Below are positions 47,831 to 59,760 of a stretch of DNA of 64,000 nucleotides, piece after piece (positions within the stretch are counted from its first letter, which is position 1; every line of letters starts with the position of its first letter). Both the position numbers and the translations under genes were made by a program. This stretch comes from Rhizophagus irregularis (taxonomy: Eukaryota; Glomeromycota; Glomeromycetes; Glomerales; Glomeraceae). The notes below the pieces were generated by a model. The model was given only the letters and a program-made list of their open reading frames with translations, was not told the DNA's origin and made no database searches. The stretch lies in the NCBI RefSeq assembly GCF_026210795.1, contig NC_089435.1, forward strand, positions 868,001-932,000. Reading direction: 5' to 3'.

Positions 47831-49570
47831 AGTTTTCTTGCTCAACGATATAGGTATGAGACATAAGGTTACACCTATAATTTTTAATAACAGGCAGGAC
47901 AACTCCGTTAGGGGTTGGATGTTAACTTTCGTATAGTTTATTTTACTATTTGTAAAGGTGCTAACTTACATGGATTTCCTTAGTTGTTATCACCCCAGTG
48001 CCCAGTCCACGTCTATATTGAATAAAATAAAATAAAACAAATAAACCTTTTTGTCAATAGTAAAGAAACCTTACAAAATAGTTAATATTTCGTTATTAGT
48101 AACTTTAAATTTTTAAATTAAATAATAAATAATTCAATAATATCTCAATTGTATTGGGTTGAGAGTCAAACTATTAAGAAAAAGAAAAATTTTTTAGAAA
48201 TAAAATTTTAAAATATGGATTACTTAAGAGCATGGTTTAGGAAACGGAATCCCGTTATTATCGTTATTATCGCCTTTTTCAAATTAATGCGATCCTTACA
48301 TAACACCTCAATTTGCAATTTTATTGTACCATTATATAGAAATGGCTAATTATCAGCGATTTCTGGAAGAAATTTTAGTAATTTCTTGATTCTTAGGGTA
48401 ATTTCATTATAAACGAATTTTAAAATTTTGTACAACACTAACGTTTTTGGCAAGGAAACTACTCTAAGAATTGAGGAATTACCAAAATTTCTCTTTTCTA
48501 CATATAAATGATACAATAAAATTGCAGATAACTCACAAATTAAGGGGTATTTCGGGCGCACTAATTTGAAAAAGGAGACAAGTCCGAAATGCTATTTTAG
48601 GTCTTAATACTGTTTTATTATTGTATATCATCATGTGCTGGACGGCATATCACCTTGCGTAGAATTATGTTGCTTGCATTTCAGACAAATTCGTTGATTA
48701 TAGTCATGTGTATCCAGAAAATTTTCTATATTTCACTTCCTAATATTCCATTGATCTTTTCCTATGTAAAGAGTAAAGGGCTTTCAGATAATACCCTAAA
48801 AAAAATTTTTTTTTAATATTATTATATGTATTTCAGAATTTTTAATTTATAATAATCATTTATTATTATATGTATGTAACTATCATATTTTTCAAATGAA
48901 CAGAAATCCAAAGCGAAATAATTCAGTATAATGATTTTCGTGCTAAGTTTTATATATGAAAATATTCAATTTACTTATTTTTCCAACAATTTCATTGGTG
49001 AAAATGTTGATAAAAATGCTTCTTATAATCTTATAACTTTTTCAAAAATTAAACTTTTTTTATTTTTTTTTTACATCAACATTTTCTTAATTATGGAAAA
49101 AATGACTAACTTATTTTATCGATATGGTTTTGACGTAGATCGGTTGGTGATCTGGAACATCATTAACATTTTCTTAATTGTGGAAAAAGTGACTAACTTA
49201 TTTTATCGAAATGGTTTTGACGTAGATTAGTTGGTGATCTGGAAATTAATCTGCATTAGCTTTCTACTTTTGGCTAAAATACTATTTTTCTTAATAATTC
49301 ATTCATGACATTCTGCGTTCCGTCGGGCGGAATTCAAAAAATAGGAAATTTCAGCGATGCATTTATTATTAATTATTGTTGTAATATGGACTACATTTTG
49401 GTCTGAATTTTTTTATTGGTTCACTTTGCAGATCATAGTCGTTTGCAATAATAAAACTCATAAATCCCGACTTCTTTTCAACTGACGCCCTCCCATATTT
49501 TTTTTTTTGAATTCTGGCGGCATATATACATAACGCATACTTACAGTAAAATAAATTTCTAAAAAACTAA
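47831..49570. other. Spacer (end of duplication B) upstream of the Sel1 gene
   Basis: Mostly duplication B. A direct duplication of about 85 bp lies at 49078-49245 (CATTAACATTTTCTTAATTG, then GACTAACTTATTTTATCG, twice). The last 100 bp should carry the promoter of the Sel1 gene. Confidence 0.45.
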
Positions 49571-51025
49571 ATGGGAACTAAATATAGTAATTTTAATATT
49601 TCAGATAAAGATACTGATACAGCAAGCACTGCTAATTGTTTATATTGCAATAAACCTTTTATTGAAAAATTATGGTGCAAAGAATGTATTAACTCTCTAG
49701 AAAAATTAGCAGAAAATGGCGATAAAAAAGCAATGAATAATTTAGCCAATAGGTATTATAATGGAGAAGGAACAAAAAAGAATTTAGAAAAAGCCTTTTA
49801 TTGGTATCAAAAAGCAGCAGAAAATGGTGTTAAAGAAGGAATGCATAATTTAGCTATTTGTTATAATAATGGAAAAGGAACAGAAAAGAATTTAGAAAAA
49901 GCATTTCATTTGTATCAAAAAGCAGCAGAAAATGGTGTTATAAAATCAATGATGTATTTAGCTATTTGTTATTATAATGGAAAAGGAACAGTAAAGAATT
50001 TAGAAAAAGCCTTTCATTGGTTTCAAAAAGCAGCAGAAAATGGTATTAAAGAAGCAATGTTTATTTTAGCCGCATGTCATAAAATTGGAGAAGGAACAGA
50101 AAAGAATTTAGAAAAAGCCTTTTACTGGTATCAAAAAGCAGTGGAAAATGGTTATACTGATGCAATGTATAATTTGGCTGTTTGTTATGAAAATGGAGAA
50201 GGAATAGAAAAGAATTTAGAAAAGGCCTTTTACTGGTATCAAAAAGCATCAGAAAATGGTGTTAATAAAGAAGCTATGTTTAATTTAGCCACACTTTTTA
50301 AAAATGGAGAAGGAACAGTAAAGAATTTAGAAAAAGCCTTTTATTGGTATCAAAAAGCAGCAGAAAATGGTGATGAAAAAGCAATGTTTAATTTAGCCAT
50401 ATGTAATTATTATGGAGAAGGAACAGTAAAGAATTTAGAAAAAGCCTTTTACTGGTATCAAAAAGCAGCAGAAAATGGTATTAAGAAAGCAATGTCTATT
50501 TTAGCCATATGTTATAAAAATGGAGAAGGAACAGAAAAGAATTTAGAAAAAGCCTTTCATTGGTTTCAAAAAGCAGCAGAAAATGGTGTTAAAGAAGCCA
50601 TGTTTAATTTAGCCACACTTTTTAAAAATGGAGAAGGAACAGTAAAAAATTTAGAAAAAGCCTTTTATTGGTATCAAAAAGCTTCAGAAAATGGTGTTAA
50701 AGAAGCAATGTTTAATTTAGCCATTTGTTATGAAAATGAAAAGAATTTAGAAAAAGCCTTTTATTGGTATCAAAAGGCAGCAGAAAATGGTGTTAAAGAA
50801 GGAATGCATAATTTAGCTATCTGTTATTATAATGGGGAAGGAACAGAAAAGAATTTAGAAAAAGCCCTTTATTGGCATCAAAATGCAGTGAAAAATGGAA
50901 ATGGAAAAGCAATGTTTAATTTAGCTAGATATTATGAAGATGGCAAAGGAATAGAAAAGAATTCAGAAAAAGCCTTTTATTGGTATCAAAAAGCAGCAGA
51001 AAAGATTATATTTACACCATTATAA
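49571..51025 (+). CDS. Sel1-repeat protein without kinase domain
   Basis: Single exon, 484 aa. The start MGTKYSNFNI and the CLYCNKPF...WCKECINSLEKLAENG knuckle match the N-terminus of the 1286-aa fusion protein closely. About 12 Sel1 units follow (EKAFYWYQKAAENG consensus), unit 10 shortened by loss of NGEGT. The frame ends inside a repeat (QKAAEKIIFTPL, stop), exactly where the fusion protein would continue, so this looks like a truncated duplicate that lost the kinase half, or a natural scaffold-only paralog. Expected to be a soluble alpha-solenoid. Repeat sequences are so similar to the locus at 31507 that gene conversion is plausible. Confidence 0.85.
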   Translation: MGTKYSNFNISDKDTDTASTANCLYCNKPFIEKLWCKECINSLEKLAENGDKKAMNNLANRYYNGEGTKKNLEKAFYWYQKAAENGVKEGMHNLAICYNNGKGTEKNLEKAFHLYQKAAENGVIKSMMYLAICYYNGKGTVKNLEKAFHWFQKAAENGIKEAMFILAACHKIGEGTEKNLEKAFYWYQKAVENGYTDAMYNLAVCYENGEGIEKNLEKAFYWYQKASENGVNKEAMFNLATLFKNGEGTVKNLEKAFYWYQKAAENGDEKAMFNLAICNYYGEGTVKNLEKAFYWYQKAAENGIKKAMSILAICYKNGEGTEKNLEKAFHWFQKAAENGVKEAMFNLATLFKNGEGTVKNLEKAFYWYQKASENGVKEAMFNLAICYENEKNLEKAFYWYQKAAENGVKEGMHNLAICYYNGEGTEKNLEKALYWHQNAVKNGNGKAMFNLARYYEDGKGIEKNSEKAFYWYQKAAEKIIFTPL

Positions 51026-51474
51026 TGTTTACTGAAATTATAATTAACATATTTAGAAAATAATTTTGATCAATTGATTTGGAATATAACTTTGCCAATC
51101 CTTATTTTGATCTAGCAAATTGATCGACCAATGTTATGATCATAGTACTGTTATGATGTCAGTTCTTATACGCTTATAAAAATAAGCTATACATTAAAAA
51201 ATGTTTATATTTAATAAAGCAGAAGGTAATTTTAAGGATCAACGTATATGTTAAAATCAATCCAATCAGATGTGAATAGAGTATCGCTTCACACTGGCGC
51301 ATACAATCAGACACAAATAAGGGAAGGCAGATTAACCATATAAAACCAAACTTAAAATTAAGGTGTATACTAAAGGGTAAACATTTTATTAATTAAATTC
51401 TTCACACATGTTTCTTATATTAAAATTCAGGTCTAATTACAGGTCTATATATACATAAATTTCCAAACTAAAAA
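51026..51474. other. Spacer
   Basis: No feature recognised; A+T-rich. Confidence 0.3.
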
Positions 51475-51690
51475 TGTTTAACATATGCTACATATGCTAT
51501 ATATCCTATATGTGCTATATGTTCTATATATTCCATATATACTACATGTTCTATATATCCCATATATGCTACATGTTCTATATATCTCATATATGCTACA
51601 TGTTCCATATATTCTATATATTCTACATATCGGACATATGCAACATATCAAACATGTCAAACATATTCGACATTTGCTACATTGATCGGC
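51475..51690. repeat. TATA-rich minisatellite (about 27-bp period)
   Basis: Degenerate copies of CATATATGCTACATGTTCTA followed by TATATCC. All frames on both strands are open and Tyr/Ile/Cys-rich, an artefact of the repeat. Confidence 0.85.
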
Positions 51691-51750
51691 ATCACGGGTC
51701 CAGTTATATCACATGATTGCTGCGCAACATTTTACTGGGTAACAGTACTA

Positions 51751-52975
51751 CAGTTTACGACATAAATATTCGGAATTTTTATTTTTATGCATAAAGGAAT
51801 GCTGTCATACCAAGTCTTGTGCAACCAAAATAATAATTAAAATGGAAGTTGATCAGCCCTTTTTAAACATAAATATAGCGTGAAAAATTCTCACCTGATT
51901 GTTTATCAGCAGCAAAATAAAATCATGGCACCCACTTCGGTATTTGAAATGCAAAGGTTGACTGTTAAGGAGCTATGGGATAATAATATACGAAAACCCT
52001 CTGAAATAATTAAAATGACTGGTTTTCCAAAGTCTACAGTATATGACATTATCAATCGTCTAAAAAAACAGGAAGTGTTGAACACTTACCCGTTCCTGGT
52101 CGTCCTCTTGTTCTGACACCAAAAAAACGTCGATATCTTGGCCGTCTTCTTAAAAATGATAATGCAACAACTTCAGCTTTAATGACAACAAAGCTGAATA
52201 ATTTGTATCCAGATCTTAATGTATCAACCTGAACTGTACAACGTACTCTTAAAAATAAACTTAATTATATTGTTTGTAGACCATGGTCTGTTCCTCTTCT
52301 TAAAGAAAGTCATGTTGAAGCTCATCTTCAATGGGCCTTAAATCACATCCAAGATGACTGGACTCACACAATTTTTTCGGATGAAAGTACATTTCAGACG
52401 TTTCATAATACTCAAATTGTACGTTACAAGGCTGGAAACCCACATCCAGTACATCCTATGGTAAAACATCCATATAAGGTTCATGTTTGGGGTGCATTTT
52501 GCCGCCAAGGGCCAATTGGAGTTGCATTATTTACAGAAAACATGAATTCTGCTAAATACCGTGAAATCCTTCAATCTCAACTACTTCCTAATGCTTATCA
52601 TGCTGGTTATGGATGGAATTTTCAGCAGGACAATGCGCCAATGCATACCGCGAAGCTTACTCATCAATTTTTTGTGATTAATAATGTTCCGGTTATTGAT
52701 TGGCCTGCAAACTCACCTGACTTGAACCCCATCGAAAATTTATGGGCGATTCTTAAAGAAAATGTAGAAAGAAGGGTTAATAATTGGGTTATGAAAAAAA
52801 AATCACTTGGTGCTAATGATTTTCAAGGCATAATTCAGCAAGAATGGGATAATATTGATAAAAATCTCTTCTTTAGTTTAGCAGATAGCATGTCAGATCG
52901 GATTAACATGGTCATAGAAAATAATGGTTATACGATAAATTACTAACTTTTAAAGTATGTTTATCTGCACATCTT
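51751..52975 (+). pseudogene. Tc1-type (DD34E) transposase, broken
   Basis: A possible left end CAGTTTACGACATAAATATT follows a TA at 51749. Coding runs from about 51880 (or ATG 51925) to TAA 52944: an HTH (KPSEIIKMTGFPKSTVYDII), PVPGRPLVLTPKKR, then the DDE core FSDEST, NFQQDNAPMH and NSPDLNPIENLW, with 34 residues between the second Asp and the Glu. Two lesions: a frameshift near 52068 (LKK / GSVEHLP) and an in-frame TGA near 52230 (NVST, stop, TVQR). The right terminal repeat is missing; pyrimidine minisatellite begins about 30 bp after the stop codon. Tc1 elements move by cut-and-paste at TA sites; this copy should be inactive. Confidence 0.88.
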
Positions 52976-53888
52976 AAGCTATTTCGTCTCCCATCATTCC
53001 TTTTCGTCTCCCATCACTCCTCTTCGTCTTCCATCACTTCTCTTCGTCTCCAATTACTCCTCTTCGTCTCCCATCACTCCTTTTCATTTCCCATCACTCC
53101 TCTTCGTCTCTTACCATTTCTCTTTGTCTTACATTACTTCTCTTCGTTCCCAATCATTCCTCTTCGTCTCCCATCACTTCTTTTCGTCTCCCATTACTCC
53201 TCTTCGTCTCTAATCACTCCTTTTCATCTTTCCATCACCCCTTTTCGTCTCCCATCACCCCTCTTCCCATCACCCCCTTTTCATCTCTCATCACCCCTCT
53301 TCGTCTTCCCATCACTTCTTTTCGTCTATCATCACTCTTTTTCATCATCTATCATGTCCTATTTTTCCTTTTTGTTTCCTATCACTTCTCATTACTCTTT
53401 TTTACTCCCTTTCTTCTTCTATTATTTTCCATTACTCCATTGTTATTTCATTTTTTTATTAGCATCTTTCTCCTTGATCATTGTAATTTACTTATCTTTT
53501 TTATTTATTGTTATTGTTTTTTTATTTGTATCACTTCATTAAAAATAATACAGTGATTTTTTACTTTAAAATCAAAAATGTGGGACTTAAATTTTAATAT
53601 TTGCAAATAAAATTTCATTAAATAAGATTATTTTGAATAAATATATTTGCAAAAAAAATTTTTAAAAATATCTTTGCAATAAAATTTTAAGTTTAATGGA
53701 TCAAAAATTAGCCAAGAAAAAAATCAGCCATCAGTCGATTAATAAATTTACTTTATATATTGTACATCATGTGACATATTGAAAAAAACCCCAGATGATC
53801 CGTGCCTTATATAAGGGAGTAACGTAAATTGACCTAAAATAGTAATTTTACGTTACTTATTTAGCCAATTTCTGTTACTTACTTGCTA
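52976..53888. mobile_element. Pyrimidine-minisatellite TIR element, copy 2 (5' truncated)
   Basis: Minisatellite TTTTCGTCTCCCATCACTCC (52982-53340), then a unique part nearly identical to 29930-30290 of copy 1 (shared TCCTTGATCATT, TTTATTTATTGTTATTG), then the right end ACGTTACTTATTTAGCCAAT. The end continues after the nested 900-bp element as CCTACTG at 54797, equivalent to CCTGCC in copy 1. Confidence 0.75.
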
Positions 53889-54788
53889 TAGTGCTTTGAT
53901 CCGTGCATGGATAAAACCGCGGTATCTGGATATCCAGAAAAAAAATAGCTATCCAGATACCACGGTTTTTATCTGGATAAATATCTGGATAGAAAATATC
54001 CGGTTTGACCGTTATCCAGATATAAAAAATTTTTTTTGTCATTTAAATTACTTATTTATTGACATTATTATCTATTAAATTACCATTTATTAAAATCATA
54101 ATCTATCTTACTAAAATTACTAGTAGAACATTCGATGGTCAGTATAATTCAGGCCATTTATAATGCCAGCCCAAATTTTGCGAAATTGCTTGATATTTGT
54201 CAAGAGGCAGCAGTTTTCGGACCAGCTAAACAAAATTTGGGATTTTTGTAATTTTGGCCGCAATTATATGTTTGGCCCAAATTACTGTCGATACATTATT
54301 TAAAAAAAAAGATTTTTTTTTTCTAATAGATAGGTTGAATTGATTAATTTTAAGTACAAAATAGTAAAAGTATAATAAAAATAATTAGATCATGCCTAAT
54401 CTTCTATTATTTTACGATTTTACTGTATTTTTTATATTTGTGATAATGTATTTATTGCAAAATTTTACATTTTTCAAATTTTCAAAAAATTGTCATAATT
54501 CAGGCAAAATTCGTAGTGCTGGCCAAAATTAAAATTTATTTTATTTAAAATTAATAAAATATCACTAATTTAGTTAAAAATATTAAGTCAAAATTTAATT
54601 AAGTTAATGCAACTGATATTATTTGTTAAGATCGATTAATGAAAAATAATTTTATATATAATCTTATCCGGGTTTCGGTTTCTATCTGGATATATCCAGA
54701 TTTATATCAGAACTGGATAATCCGGATAAAAACCGGATAATTTTTTTAATTTATCCGGATAATGGTTTCTACCTGGATCAAAGCACTA
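53889..54788. mobile_element. 900-bp hAT-like non-autonomous element nested in the pyrimidine element
   Basis: Ends TAGTGCTTTGATCC and, inverted, GGATCAAAGCACTA. Perfect 8-bp target duplication ACTTGCTA (53881-53888 and 54789-54796). Subterminal regions are full of ATCCAGATA / TATCTGGAT words, typical transposase-binding repeats of hAT elements. The interior has TTCAGGCC-containing DNA related to a fragment at 17103. No transposase frame. Confidence 0.88.
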
Positions 54789-54796
54789 ACTTGCTA

Positions 54797-55190
54797 CCTA
54801 CTGATTTTATAGTTAGGTTATTAGCTTGCTTTACTCTGTTACGGATTTATAATTACATAGATTTGACAAATAAATTCATACAAACCTATATGTTTGCTGA
54901 TCAAATAAATGGCCTTAACTTTTAAGTTTAAATCAGGCACTAAATCATGCGGTACACAATTCAAAAATTATTTATACAGGCTAATCTAAACGTTAGAAGA
55001 TCAACATGAATTTTTTTATTATATAGATATAGATGATCATCATTTCGATAATTTTTTATTTTTATTTTTTAGTTCTAAAAAAAATATTATTATAAGGATT
55101 ATTTTCAAAAAAAAAAATTATAATTAATGTTATTATACCTATAGTCGAATTATAATAATTTTATTTGTAAGTAATTTTTTTCTATAGTTA
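54797..55190. other. Spacer
   Basis: End of the pyrimidine element, then A+T-rich DNA without a recognised feature. Confidence 0.3.
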
Positions 55191-55725
55191 GGGGATGACC
55201 AGAAATTAAGGGGGAGGCACATCTGAAATCTGTGCCAGGTTATGCCAAGTTTGGTGACAAATAACAGGTGACAAATAAGTTTTGGACCACAAAAAAAATC
55301 CATCCCTCAGATGCAAATGTATCGTTCTTATACGATCAGCTGCTATGTTTTTATACAACGTATATGTCACATAATATAGGTTGTATAAGATAGTATGTCA
55401 TACATGTATAAGAATGACACATTTGCCCCTCAGATAAATATTTGGAACTCGGGCTTGCACATGATCATGTGATGCTAAATGACGCTAAACATCACCCCTT
55501 ACTCTAAAGCTAATATATTCGGCATAGCCTGGCAAAGATTTCAGACCAGCCATGATGTTATACATCTTCTATTTTTAGACACTTGTAGTTAATATAATTC
55601 TATCCAGAATTATGTTTTAATTTTACATTTCCTAAAAATGAAAATAAGGAATTTGACAAGTCGATCTATATGAAGTATCACGTGATAGACTCTACCCTTA
55701 AATTTCGTCATTTCTGGCCATCCCC
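55191..55725. mobile_element. 535-bp Harbinger-like foldback MITE
   Basis: Ends GGGGATGACCAGAAAT and, inverted, GGGGATGGCCAGAAAT. TTA occurs on both sides (55188-55190 and 55726-55728), the TWA-type target duplication of PIF/Harbinger. Inner inverted pairs (TCTGAAATCTGTGCCAGG / CCTGGCAAAGATTTCAGA; CCTCAGATGCAAATGT / ACATTTGCCCCTCAGA) extend the foldback inwards. Non-coding. Confidence 0.7.
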
Positions 55726-55889
55726 TTACAAAAATTATTTTTACTTCATTGTAAATCATTTATATAATCAGTTTTTTTGTTGTCATTATTTTTTTATGTG
55801 AATTTTAATTAAGTTTTTTTTTATTAATTATTAGTAAAATCTTATAAGATGCTTTTATTAATTTTTATTAGGTCTTTGATCACGTAACA

Positions 55890-56065
55890 GATCTAATATT
55901 TTTGATTGGACATATGATCATGTCATCATTTTCAGTATAGGTTCATTTCCTCAGTTCTTTCAGTCTCAAGATATTTTTCTTTTCTTTTATTTTTATTTAT
56001 AACTTACATTCTGCTTACACTTTGTTTCTTATTAACTCTATTTCATTATTTTTAGGTCCTAATAG
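55890..56065 (+). repeat. Fragment of the pyrimidine TIR element (copy 3)
   Basis: ATATGATCATGTCATCATTT, then TATAGGTTCATTTCCTC, resembles 29118-29180 of copy 1. Only this left part is present, ending where duplication C starts. Confidence 0.5.
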
Positions 56066-56077
56066 TCCTTCTGGTTC

Positions 56078-57245
56078 TGAGTCGATGATTCCTTTCATTA
56101 TACCATATCTCTAATAAATATAATCTATTACTGCTGTAATAATTTACGCAGAAGTTTTGGTTGTTTAATGGCTGAAAAGAAAAAAAAATAATTTTTACTT
56201 TTGTAAAAATAAAACACAGAAGCCAAGATATAATGGAATTTAGGAAAGTTTTTACGTAAATCCGAACTGATCGGAGGAACTTGGATTTAAATCCGAAGAT
56301 TCAAAAATTAGATAATCTCGGTAAATAAAAACTTAATTATATGCAAATATTTATCGATTTATTTAATTCAAGTATATTCAAAATATCAATATGAATTATA
56401 AAATCATCATATTTAAATAACATTATTATATAATCTTACTTATTATAATTTTTACCATTAAAATATTTTTAAAATAAATACGAATTCAGAATTTTATAAA
56501 TTAAGAAATTATTCATGATTGTTTAACCTTACCAATAATCTAAACATAACTAGCAAGTTATGAAAAATAAAATTCAATATATATATAAGTATTTTTTAAA
56601 CGCATACTTTTTTCAAATAACAAAAATAACTCTGCTTTCTTAATTTCTAGCTACTAAAATTTCTAAAAAAAATTACTAAAGCTTAGTCGTTCAACAAAAA
56701 TTTATATTTAATTTAAAAGTTTATATTAATATGTGTATAACTTTGGGAACCATATGAAGTATAGCTGGTCTACATGATCCAAAATCTTTAATATTAAATC
56801 GTTTTCCATTTTAATATTAGCCATATAATACATTTCTATCATTACGAGTTATTTATTCATTTAAAATTTATATCCATTTTAATATATCACAAGCAAATAA
56901 TTCTCGTCATGATGGATACCTAGCATTGCTATTGGTTACTTATACTTTATAGTACCTAATATAGAATATTAAAAAAGTATTACCGTATTATTACTTTTGG
57001 AATTATAATAGTAAAGAACTGAAGATATAAAAATTAGTTTTAAAGCTAAAATAATCAATATAAATGATTTAAATAAGGTATATTAATAATTAAATACAAT
57101 ATCATCATTAATATTAGCGAATATTAATTAATAGATAGAGTTTATGGTTTACCAGTATATTCAATCTATTTATTTCATGTAATTGCATAATTTTGTAACT
57201 AAAAATTAAAATTAATATAAAATAACTAGAAGAATGTAAAAAATC
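56078..57245 (+). repeat. Inverted segmental duplication, copy C
   Basis: Near-identical complement of 35543-36699. Its right part (from about 56994) is also shared with copy B and continues with B to about 58380. Confidence 0.85.
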
Positions 57246-58890
57246 TTGAGAACTAGAATTTCTCCTTACAATAAAGATTTATTGCTTAATAGATGACATT
57301 AAAAATGGAAATTATTGCAAACCAGTATCAAAGAATTTTGAAACCATTCATCCATATTATCCATATTATGAAAGAGTAATGTATGACTTGAATCATAGAT
57401 TGATTTGATCACTGGTTGTAAATTTAATTATTTCACCTGGTCTTTGTTGTAAATAATTTGTTATGTTTGAAATGTTTGGCTATAAAGAGCAAAAATTGAA
57501 ACATTAAATAGCCAGCCAAATTTTAATTGCTTATTAAAGAAAAAAAATTTGTTTAAGAGTTTGAAATTTTAAAATATTAATATTTAAAATTTAAATATTC
57601 TATAAAAAAAGAAAGAAAATTTTATTGGCTTGATTTAGAATCATGTGATCGGTTGTTTTCTGACCGATTTTAAATTTTTGTAAAACCTTTGTCAATAGCA
57701 AAACAATTAACATTTCATTATTAGTATCTTTAATTTTTAAATTAAATTACCTCAATTGTATTGAATCAGAAACTTCTAAATCAAGTCATAAACTTTTCGA
57801 GAGAGGAAACTGTTATTAAGTCCAAAATCTCTTTATTGTTGTACATACATCATCACGTGCCGAACGACTGGACATCAGGTTCTTCTTAAACTTTGGACTA
57901 TCAAGAAATTCTGTTGATTATTATTTTCTGGCTATTTATTTTTCTATGCATTATGAACTTGTTTACGATATCAAATAACTACCGAACTATGACGTCCAGG
58001 AAATTTTCTTTATCTCACTTCCTAATATTCCTTTTATCTTTCTATGTACTAGTGTTAAGGGCTTTCAGGTAATACTCCAAAAAAAATTTTTTTTTTATAT
58101 TATGTGTATTTGTGAACATGACAGGATTTTTAATTTATAATAATCATTTATTATATATATATATTGTCAAATTCTTAAAAAATTACTATTGAATGTAACT
58201 ATCACATTTTCAATTATATTAGTATAATGACTTTCTATATATACTGTATTTAATAGTTTTATTGAGTATATTCAATTTATACTCATTTGTCTACCAAATT
58301 TTATTAGATAAAGATGCTTTTCTTATAATCTTAAAAATTTTTTTCCAAAAATTAATCTTTACTTTTTTACATTAACATCTTTTTATTATGGTCAACGCAG
58401 TGAATATTATAGAATTATAGAAACTATTATATATATTTCAAATTAATAGATAGCAGATTGGACTGATTGGATTTTATAATCAATCAAAAAATTTTGGAAA
58501 ACTCAAAGTAATACTTTAAAGTGCTAATAAAAGATGGGTTGAAGAGATAAATATTTGAAAACGTTATTAAAAAAAATTGTATGATGCGTTAATATATATT
58601 GTTGTTGAAAGAAATTTCCACGTTTAATCAAACATACAAGGGTTCTAACAGAAATCTTGCTGTCATATCTGATCCTAGGGAGGCATGATCTGAATGTTTG
58701 CTTCTATTTTTTCATCAATATTGTGAATTACGTGACCTGTAATATCGTAATATTGTTTCATTTTGCGTGTGGTAATATGGAGAGTTTCTCCAAGCTTTGA
58801 GAGCATCATTATGTGTCACCCAAGAAAGACGTCAAGAAATCAATCATTTTTAGTCTTGGGAAATTTTTTCGTATAATTGGAAGGCGGTCA
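57246..58890. other. Continuation of duplication C, then spacer
   Basis: To about 58380 collinear with 45600-49080 minus the B insertions. Beyond that, the minus strand at 58670-58810 has a 43-codon open frame (MLSKLGETLHITTRKMKQYY...) of unknown origin, probably debris. Confidence 0.4.
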
Positions 58891-58894
58891 GTAG

Positions 58895-59235
58895 CCCTAT
58901 AAAAAATATGCATACGGTTTTTACACTGTATACATGTATCTTTGATACGGTTCGTATTTTTATATACTGTATAACAGTATAATGTATACTGTTCGCAAAA
59001 TGTGTTTAGCAAAAAATACAATAAAGTATACGGTAAACATACTGTGTGATACGGTATCTAAATTCATACGTTTGAAACGTATACTATTTCTACTGTATAT
59101 CAGTATTTTGTATACTGTTCGCAAAAAATATTATAAATGAAGGATACGGTATATTTAATCCATACGTATATAATGTATTATTCTAAAGACTGTGTATACT
59201 ATATTAAATTCATACGTTTATAACGTATTTTCTAT
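58895..59235. repeat. TATAC/ATACGG-rich repeat with a 126-bp period
   Basis: TATACTGTTCGCAAAA occurs at 58985 and 59111. ATACGG and ATACGT words recur throughout. The left edge CCCTATAAAAAATATG resembles the CCCTATAAAAAAAG end of the foldback at 46678, so it may be a related element whose right end (near CTATAG at 59234) has diverged. Confidence 0.5.
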
Positions 59236-59239
59236 AGTT

Positions 59240-59760
59240 GTACTGGATATTGTATTTGTTTTTATTGTTTTTATTAACTTTACAACTTTATACTAGATAC
59301 GGCGTTGTCAACCCTACATACGGTAGACCCCATGCTCAACTTAAAAGAATACACTCCAGTAGGTTAGATGTCAGTTATAAAGTCACACTACGAAAATACC
59401 ATACAGAAAAAATGAAGGTTATGGAAAATCCTGCTAATATTGCTTACGATCACTCAGTGACACTCACCAAAATGGGTATATTATAAAGAATATTCCAAAT
59501 TGCGATTTGATATCGAACGAACGCCAAATCAAGTGAAACGATAGAATAGACTATCGCATAGTATTTTAAATCAGGAAGATTTTTCGAATCAACTTAAACC
59601 CTTCTTGTTACATGGACGCCAATATAAAAATGGTAAAAAATTCAATTCCATAATATTTAAACAGATACAATACGTCACCGAAAAATATTTTCTCGAAAAA
59701 ACACGCTCGGAAGGCATGAATATGATCTTTCATCATATACCACATCGCATTCATTAATAA
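59240..59760 (+). pseudogene. Second decayed copy of the unidentified gene
   Basis: Shifted frames read NPTYGRPHAQLKRIHSSRLD, then YKEYSKLRFDIERTPNQVKR, stop, NRLSHSILNQEDF. These align with the YKAYSRLEFDVVRSPQQIAR and RLTKSVLNYEY segments of 46464-47130. Stops and frame changes mark it as dead. The family is not recognised. Confidence 0.5.

Larger units (their letters stand above)
44520..49080. repeat. Segmental duplication, copy B (with insertions)
   Basis: Collinear with about 56994-58380. Shared landmarks include TTAGCGAATATTA (44608/57113), TGCTTAATAGATGACATT (45676/57283), GCAAACCAGTATCAAA (45700/57318), ACTTCCTAATATTCC (48736/58018) and AATTTATAATAATCATTTAT (48843/58133). Copy B is longer because of a 903-bp element at 44709 and an inserted block of about 1.94 kb between about 46095 and 48035. 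Confidence 0.75.

Noticed and set aside
51474-51716. Tyr/Ile/Cys-rich frames on both strands
   Set aside because: They are translations of the TATA-rich minisatellite.
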